The notes under the pieces are model-generated. The model worked only from the letters and a program-made list of their open reading frames with translations. It was not told the DNA's origin and made no database searches. This document shows positions 59,702 to 64,000 of a stretch of DNA of 64,000 bases, one piece after another (position 1 is the stretch's first letter; each line of letters starts with the position of its first letter). Both the position numbers and the translations under genes were made by a program. This DNA comes from Halovulum sp039190275 (GTDB lineage: Bacteria; Pseudomonadota; Alphaproteobacteria; Rhodobacterales; Rhodobacteraceae), in NCBI GenBank assembly GCA_039190275.1, contig JBCCYF010000005.1, positions 9,608-73,607 on the forward strand. The letters run 5' to 3'.

Positions 59702-61105
59702 GTGGCAAACAGAAATCATACATGCGGTGGGTGGATTCGCCGCTGCGCGCTGGGAGCCCTCTGCGTTTTTCTGGTGGCAGGTTGCGCGTTTGCCCCGGCA
59801 CCGGCGCCGACACGGGCAGTGACGGGACTGGAGGATGTCGGTGGCGTCGCATTCCCCGCAGCAGGGATGCCACGCGGTGTGGCGCAATCCAATCAAACCC
59901 TTGCGCGGGACTTCATCGACTTGACCTTCGCCCTGGAGCGAGGCGAGCCATTGCGCGGTCTTTTGCGGCACGAGGGACCGGTGCGCGTGTATCTGCGCCC
60001 GGGTCCGCTGACCGCCTATCGCCGCGATCTGGAAAACCTGCTGCAGCGGTTCCGGGTTGAGGCGGGGGTCGATATTGCCTCGGTCGCCTCGGCGTCGGAG
60101 GCCCAGATCCATATCGATGGTGTCCCGATCCGGGAATTGCAACGTATCGATCCGGGGGCCGCGTGTTTCATTGTCCCGGGCGAGACCTCGTGGGCTGGTT
60201 TTCGAGGTAAGTCGCCGCGTGCCCGTTTACGCTGGTCCGAACAACGGACCCTGGGCACCATCGGCATTTTCATTCCATCGGATACGTTTCCGCAGGATAT
60301 TCGCGATTGCCTGCACGAGGAGATCGCTCAGGCGCTTGGTCCTGCAAACGACCTCTACCGATTGCCTAACACCGTGTTCAACGACGACAACTTCCACTCG
60401 ATCGTAACCAATTTCGACATGCTGATGCTGCGCGCGCTCTACGACCCCAGTCTGCGTTCGGGACTGCCGCGCGAAGTGGTCGCGGGGCGGATCAACGGGA
60501 TACTTGACCGGATCAACCCGCGGGGTGTTGGCCGGGGCGCTTTGCCAACGGCGCCGGCCTCGCCGCAGTGGAATCAGCAGATTGAACAGGCGCTGACCCG
60601 GCGCAACCCGCTGTCGCGCCGCATCTCGGCCGCCGACCGCGCGGTGGCGATTGCCCGGAACATGCGCCCGGTGGACCACCGGATCGGGGTTGCCCTGATC
60701 ACCCGTGGCCGACTGCTGCGCGAGCGTGATCCGGCCGCTGCGGCGTCGGATTTTGTTGAAGCGTATCAGCGACTTCGGGGTGTTTTGGGGGCCGATGATG
60801 TGCGCACGGCTCAGGCGGCATTGCATATGGCTCTGGTCGGTCTGGACGTCGGCGATTTCGCCCCGGCTCAACGGGTTGCGGAACGTGCCATCCCGGTGGC
60901 GCGGCGGGGGCAAAATGCGGTGCTGCTGTCCAGCCTGATGCTGGTGCGTGCCAAAGCGCTTGAGGCGCAGGGACGGCTGGACGAGGCGCGTAGCGGACAA
61001 CTGGACCATCTGCGCTGGGCAAGATATGCCTTTGGTGACCAGGACGGCCGCCGGGCACGGCGTCTTGCTGCGCTTGAGGCCGATGAGGCGGTCTTGTCGA
61101 ACTGA
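59702..61105 (+). CDS. DUF2927 lipoprotein
   Basis: A 467-residue lipoprotein. An N-terminal basic stretch and hydrophobic core (ALGALCVFLVAGC) end in the lipobox LVAGC; a Pro/Ala linker follows. The DUF2927 domain contains CLHEEIAQALGPANDLYRLP, a zinc-protease-like HE pattern. The C-terminal part (about residues 320-465) is TPR-like. The start is a GTG; 59702 is chosen (GGGGG upstream), 59681 is an alternative. It shares the neighbourhood with the MoxR/VWA pair, which is common in Rhodobacteraceae. The 230 bp before it show only a GC-rich repeat-like element. Confidence 0.85.
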   Translation: MANRNHTCGGWIRRCALGALCVFLVAGCAFAPAPAPTRAVTGLEDVGGVAFPAAGMPRGVAQSNQTLARDFIDLTFALERGEPLRGLLRHEGPVRVYLRPGPLTAYRRDLENLLQRFRVEAGVDIASVASASEAQIHIDGVPIRELQRIDPGAACFIVPGETSWAGFRGKSPRARLRWSEQRTLGTIGIFIPSDTFPQDIRDCLHEEIAQALGPANDLYRLPNTVFNDDNFHSIVTNFDMLMLRALYDPSLRSGLPREVVAGRINGILDRINPRGVGRGALPTAPASPQWNQQIEQALTRRNPLSRRISAADRAVAIARNMRPVDHRIGVALITRGRLLRERDPAAAASDFVEAYQRLRGVLGADDVRTAQAALHMALVGLDVGDFAPAQRVAERAIPVARRGQNAVLLSSLMLVRAKALEAQGRLDEARSGQLDHLRWARYAFGDQDGRRARRLAALEADEAVLSN

Positions 61106-61115
61106 GAGGACAGGC

Positions 61116-61286
61116 ATGTTCCCGATCACAGGACTGGCATTGGGTGCGTTGTGGGGCTGGTATCAGGCCGAACGGCGCAACGGCACCACCCTGGACAAAG
61201 CGCAGTACGCGGCCGGCTTCGGCATCGCCGGCGGCATCCTTGGCCTCCTGGCGGCGATCATCTATATCCGCCTTGGCGGCGGCTGA
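61116..61286 (+). CDS. Small membrane protein of unknown function
   Basis: A 56-residue protein with two membrane segments (FPITGLALGALWGWY; FGIAGGILGLLAAIIYI) joined by a short polar loop. GAGAGGACAGG precedes the ATG at 61116. It is sandwiched between the DUF2927 gene (10 bp) and the VWA gene (1-bp overlap, TGATG), so it belongs to that operon. Confidence 0.8.
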   Translation: MFPITGLALGALWGWYQAERRNGTTLDKAQYAAGFGIAGGILGLLAAIIYIRLGGG

Positions 61287-62470
61287 TGTTTCCGCGGTTC
61301 TTTGACGGCCTGCGCCGTGTCGGCGTGCCTGTGTCTCTGCTTGAATACCTTACCTTCCTGGATGCCCTGAAGAACGGGCTGGGGCAGGGCGGTGCCGATC
61401 AGTTCTACTATCTGGCGCGCAGCGCGATGGTCAAAGACGAGCGGCACCTGGATCGGTTCGACCGCGCCTTTACCGCCGCGTTCAGCGGCGCCGAGGCGTT
61501 GACGCCCCAACAAATCATGGACGCGGTTGATATCCCCGCAGAGTGGCTTGAGCGGCTCGCCGAGAAGCATCTGAGCCCGGAAGAACGCGCAGCGGTTGAG
61601 GGGGCGGGAGGCTTCGACAAGCTGATGCAATTGCTTAAGGAAAGGCTGGCCGAGCAGACCAAACGGCACCAGGGCGGCTCAAAGTGGATTGGCACGGCTG
61701 GAACCTCGCCGTTTGGCGCTTACGGATACAACCCGGAAGGTGTGCGGATCGGACAGTCGGAAAGCCGGCATCAACGTGCAGCCAAGGTTTGGGACAAGCG
61801 CATGTTTCGAAACCTGGACGACACGGTTGAACTGGGAACCCGGAACATCAAGGTGGCGTTGAAACGGCTGCGCCGCTGGGCGCGCGATGGTGCCGCCGAG
61901 GAGTTGGATTTAAACGGTACGATTCGTGCGACGGCCGAACATGGGTATCTGGATGTTCAGACCCGGCCGGAGCGGCGAAATGCCGTAAAAGTGCTTCTGT
62001 TTCTGGATGTTGGCGGCTCGATGGATCCGTATATCCGGTTAGTGGAGGAGCTGTTCTCGGCCGCCCGCGCCGAGTTCAAACATCTTGAGTACTACTATTT
62101 TCACAACTGCATCTACGAAGGTGTCTGGAGGGACAACAGGCGCCGCTGGGATGCACAGACACCAACAGCCGAGGTTCTGCGGACCTATGGCGCCGATTAT
62201 CGCTGCATTGTTGTCGGCGACGCGTCGATGAGCCCGTACGAGGTGCTGTACCCGGGTGGCGCAAACGAGCACTACAATCCGGAGGCGGGCGAGGTCTGGT
62301 TGCGCAGACTGCGGCAGGCCTGGCCCGCAAGCGTATGGATAAACCCGTTGCCGGAGGAGCATTGGCGCTACACACACTCCATCGATCTGATCAGCAAGAT
62401 ATTTGAAGCGGGTATGTTTCCGATGACCCTTGCGGGGATCAACGATGCTATGCGCACATTGGGCCGATAG
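61286..62470 (+). CDS. VWA-domain protein (CoxE-like), partner of the MoxR ATPase
   Basis: A 394-residue protein. The N-terminal half is helical (VGVPVSLLEYLTFLDALKNG), and the C-terminal von Willebrand A domain carries the metal site as LLFLDVGGSMDPYIRL, with Gly in place of the first Ser of DxSxS. ATG 61286 overlaps the previous stop. VWA/MoxR pairs act as chaperones that activate metalloenzymes; the client here is unknown. A long inverted repeat lies 50 bp after the stop. Confidence 0.92.
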   Translation: MFPRFFDGLRRVGVPVSLLEYLTFLDALKNGLGQGGADQFYYLARSAMVKDERHLDRFDRAFTAAFSGAEALTPQQIMDAVDIPAEWLERLAEKHLSPEERAAVEGAGGFDKLMQLLKERLAEQTKRHQGGSKWIGTAGTSPFGAYGYNPEGVRIGQSESRHQRAAKVWDKRMFRNLDDTVELGTRNIKVALKRLRRWARDGAAEELDLNGTIRATAEHGYLDVQTRPERRNAVKVLLFLDVGGSMDPYIRLVEELFSAARAEFKHLEYYYFHNCIYEGVWRDNRRRWDAQTPTAEVLRTYGADYRCIVVGDASMSPYEVLYPGGANEHYNPEAGEVWLRRLRQAWPASVWINPLPEEHWRYTHSIDLISKIFEAGMFPMTLAGINDAMRTLGR

Positions 62471-62520
62471 GGGCATCAGCCGGTACAACTGGAACGGTTT
62501 TTACGGTTGAAGGTCCGCAC

Positions 62521-62605
62521 GCCCGGTAGGGGAGATGTTGGTTCGAACGTCCCCCGATCCAGGCGTTACGCCTGTACCCACCGTCCGATCCGACCCCTAC
62601 CGGGC
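62521..62605. other. Long inverted repeat with inner hairpin, candidate structured RNA or terminator
   Basis: GCCCGGTAGGGG (62521-62532) and CCCCTACCGGGC (62594-62605) are perfect 12-bp inverted repeats 61 nt apart. Inside are AGGCG-TTA-CGCCT (62561-62573) and an alternative stem GGGGA (62529-62533) / TCCCC (62550-62554), so two folds compete. It sits between the convergent VWA gene and the 245-residue protein gene. GTTCGAAC (62541-62548) resembles a tRNA T-loop, but no tRNA can be folded. Confidence 0.5.
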
Positions 62606-62650
62606 TTTGCACTCAGGTTATGTCGGTCCTGAACCCAGCCCCCCGGCAAC

Positions 62651-63388
62651 TCACGCTACGTGAAACACTGTCTGTTTCGATGCACTAAACACAACTTCCG
62701 TCGATCCATACACGACACGACGGTCTTGCCCCTCAGACACCCCCGAATACTTCGATCCCCCCGCTCGGATCAGATCCCGCAGCCCACTCAGATCGGGCGT
62801 GTCCGCCTGGATCTTTGCCTCCATCCAATCATAGCTCTGGATCAGGCACCCGGCGACCGCCTGACCTTGCGACGCGGTGCGCTTTAGATAAAATGCCAGC
62901 GCAACTTGGCGGTTGGCATCGCAAAACACAGTCACAACCTCGACCGCGCCATCGGTTGGCGCAAGGGCGAATTCGCCGGTCACACTTGGGCGGTAGGTCT
63001 GCGTAATCCAGTCATGGAGCTTGTTGGCAACAGACTGAGGAATGTCGGTGGCACTCGCGGTGCCCAACGCCTCGAGTGGTGCATGGCCCGACATCTTCCA
63101 GGCCATGAAAACTTCCTGCATGCTGGGCAGTGCTGCGATTTGTGCCGGTATCTGCGTCGCCCACATGCCGGAAATCGGCCGACCGACCATCATGACTTGC
63201 AATGCGACCGCACCGCTGTTTTCGATCAATGCGACCTGTTGTACGGTCGGGAGGTTTTGCAATGCTACTTTTGCAGCAGCGGTTGTAGCGGCCGCCGCAA
63301 CCCGGAGAGCGTCGATCATTTCGGTCCCGTTCTGCTTGGCAATTGTGCCACGGTGCCCGGTTTGAATGTCGGTCATATGGACGGTCAT
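62651..63388 (-). CDS. Protein of unknown function
   Basis: A 245-residue protein. No signal peptide; the first part is helical and Ala/Thr-rich (MIDALRVAAAATTAAAKVAL), the middle has Met/Gly-rich stretches (VALQVMMVGRPISGMWATQI) and the last part is mixed with a conserved-looking end (DRRVVYGSTEVVFSASKQ). GGGGAGCG precedes the ATG at 63388; ATG 63376 is an alternative. I do not recognise the family. Confidence 0.72.
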   Translation of the reverse strand: MTVHMTDIQTGHRGTIAKQNGTEMIDALRVAAAATTAAAKVALQNLPTVQQVALIENSGAVALQVMMVGRPISGMWATQIPAQIAALPSMQEVFMAWKMSGHAPLEALGTASATDIPQSVANKLHDWITQTYRPSVTGEFALAPTDGAVEVVTVFCDANRQVALAFYLKRTASQGQAVAGCLIQSYDWMEAKIQADTPDLSGLRDLIRAGGSKYSGVSEGQDRRVVYGSTEVVFSASKQTVFHVA

Positions 63389-63560
63389 TGGCGCTCCCCT
63401 GGCGTTAATACGATGACTATGCGTGCACCGTGCACCGTTCACATCGCCGTGACTGTTCCATGGGTAACATTTGCTGTGACAAACCGCACAGACCCAATAA
63501 CGGAAGGCGAGAAATGTCGATTGGCTTGTCCAACCGCGATCACAGCCCCATATCGGATGT

Positions 63561-64000
63561 ATGATCAAACTCACCCCGATCCTCCTGGCCGCCATCGCGG
63601 CGGTTGGCATGTATATGTTCTCGGCCTTTCGGTTGAAACGACAGCTTGATGCGCAATCGTCGGAGCTTGCAGACCCACGGCTTGAAGCGCTCACCCGGCG
63701 CATGGCCGACGCATTGGATCTGCCGCGGATCAAGGTAAACATCTATGAAGTTGCACCGGTGAATGGTCTGGCCGCCCCCGACGGCCGCATTTTCATCACC
63801 CGTGGTTTTTACGACAAGTACCGTCTGGGCGAAGTTTCGGCAGAGGAACTCTCCACGGTCATCGCCCATGAACTGGGCCATGTCGCGCTTGGCCACTCAA
63901 AGCGGCGGATGTTCGACTTTTCAGGTCAGAATGCGATCCGGGTTATGCTGACGATGATTTTGGGGCGGTTTATCCCGTTTATCGGTCCTTACATCGCTGC
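63561..64000 (+). CDS. M48 family zinc metalloprotease (3' end outside window)
   Basis: About 146 codons are visible before the right edge. An N-terminal membrane segment (TPILLAAIAAVGMYMFSAF) is followed by the M48 pattern: VNIYEVAPVNGLAAPDGRIF, TRGFYDKY, and the catalytic HExxH in VIAHELGHVALGHSKRR. These are membrane-bound proteases related to HtpX/Ste24, involved in envelope protein quality control. The ATG at 63561 is the first in frame that gives the membrane anchor. It is divergent from the unknown gene at 62651-63388. Confidence 0.92.
   Translation, partial: MIKLTPILLAAIAAVGMYMFSAFRLKRQLDAQSSELADPRLEALTRRMADALDLPRIKVNIYEVAPVNGLAAPDGRIFITRGFYDKYRLGEVSAEELSTVIAHELGHVALGHSKRRMFDFSGQNAIRVMLTMILGRFIPFIGPYIA

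Noticed and set aside
62535..62605. tRNA-like T-loop GTTCGAAC
   Set aside because: The flanking 5-bp T-stem and the acceptor and anticodon arms cannot be formed on either strand.

Overview
The window looks like chromosomal DNA of a roseobacter-type alphaproteobacterium (Rhodobacteraceae). It is GC-rich with densely packed genes. Family signatures include CcmI, DUF1289, DUF2842, a TrgA-like protein, a single-cysteine DksA, a stand-alone PIN protein like R. sphaeroides RSP_2648, heterotetrameric sarcosine oxidase and acryloyl-CoA reductase. I found no rRNA, tRNA, CRISPR array, transposase or phage gene. Two genes run off the ends: a LacI-type regulator at the left and an M48 peptidase at the right.

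Layout. 1-4741: a LacI regulator divergent from a ribose-type sugar ABC transporter, with a 14-bp palindromic operator between them. 4894-9791: an unassigned catabolic cluster (class I amidotransferase-like hydrolase, ABM protein, isopropylmalate-dehydrogenase-like enzyme, Gfo/Idh oxidoreductase, GntR regulator, metallo-beta-lactamase-fold lactonase). 9835-13359: a persulfide-dioxygenase-like hydrolase, a sulfotransferase-like protein and AcuI. 13476-14270: two look-alike small minus-strand transcription units with no convincing protein, followed by a GntR regulator and a class V aminotransferase. 16530-23252: a photolyase / flavin oxidase / DUF1365 / cyclopropane-synthase-like / TrgA-like / GPH transporter operon. 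It is preceded by a textbook RpoE-ChrR type promoter and so probably forms a singlet-oxygen and membrane-lipid response.

23413-46922 is mostly housekeeping: purA, creA, thiN, sdaA, rpiA, gor, hflKC, a Deg protease, a ferredoxin, purD, xseA, ruvX and ccmI. Mixed in are a very acidic 757-residue protein, an RTX protein and a fused NuoE-NuoF (FdsGB-type) gene with no catalytic partner next to it. 47114-52958 is the sarcosine oxidase operon soxBDAG, unusually split between soxB and soxD by about 750 bp that hold an opposite-strand small membrane protein and AT-rich DNA. 53026-64000 holds an amino-acid binding protein, an rRNA methyltransferase, PIN, a flavin monooxygenase, dksA, a MoxR/VWA pair with a DUF2927 lipoprotein, and the M48 peptidase.

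Three signals are not explained by ordinary annotation: the duplicated minus-strand small units at 13476-14270; a dispersed hairpin repeat with a shared 20-bp core found in several convergent intergenic gaps (5651, 25582, 38885, 42020, and weakly 13397 and 44934); and the broken sox operon.
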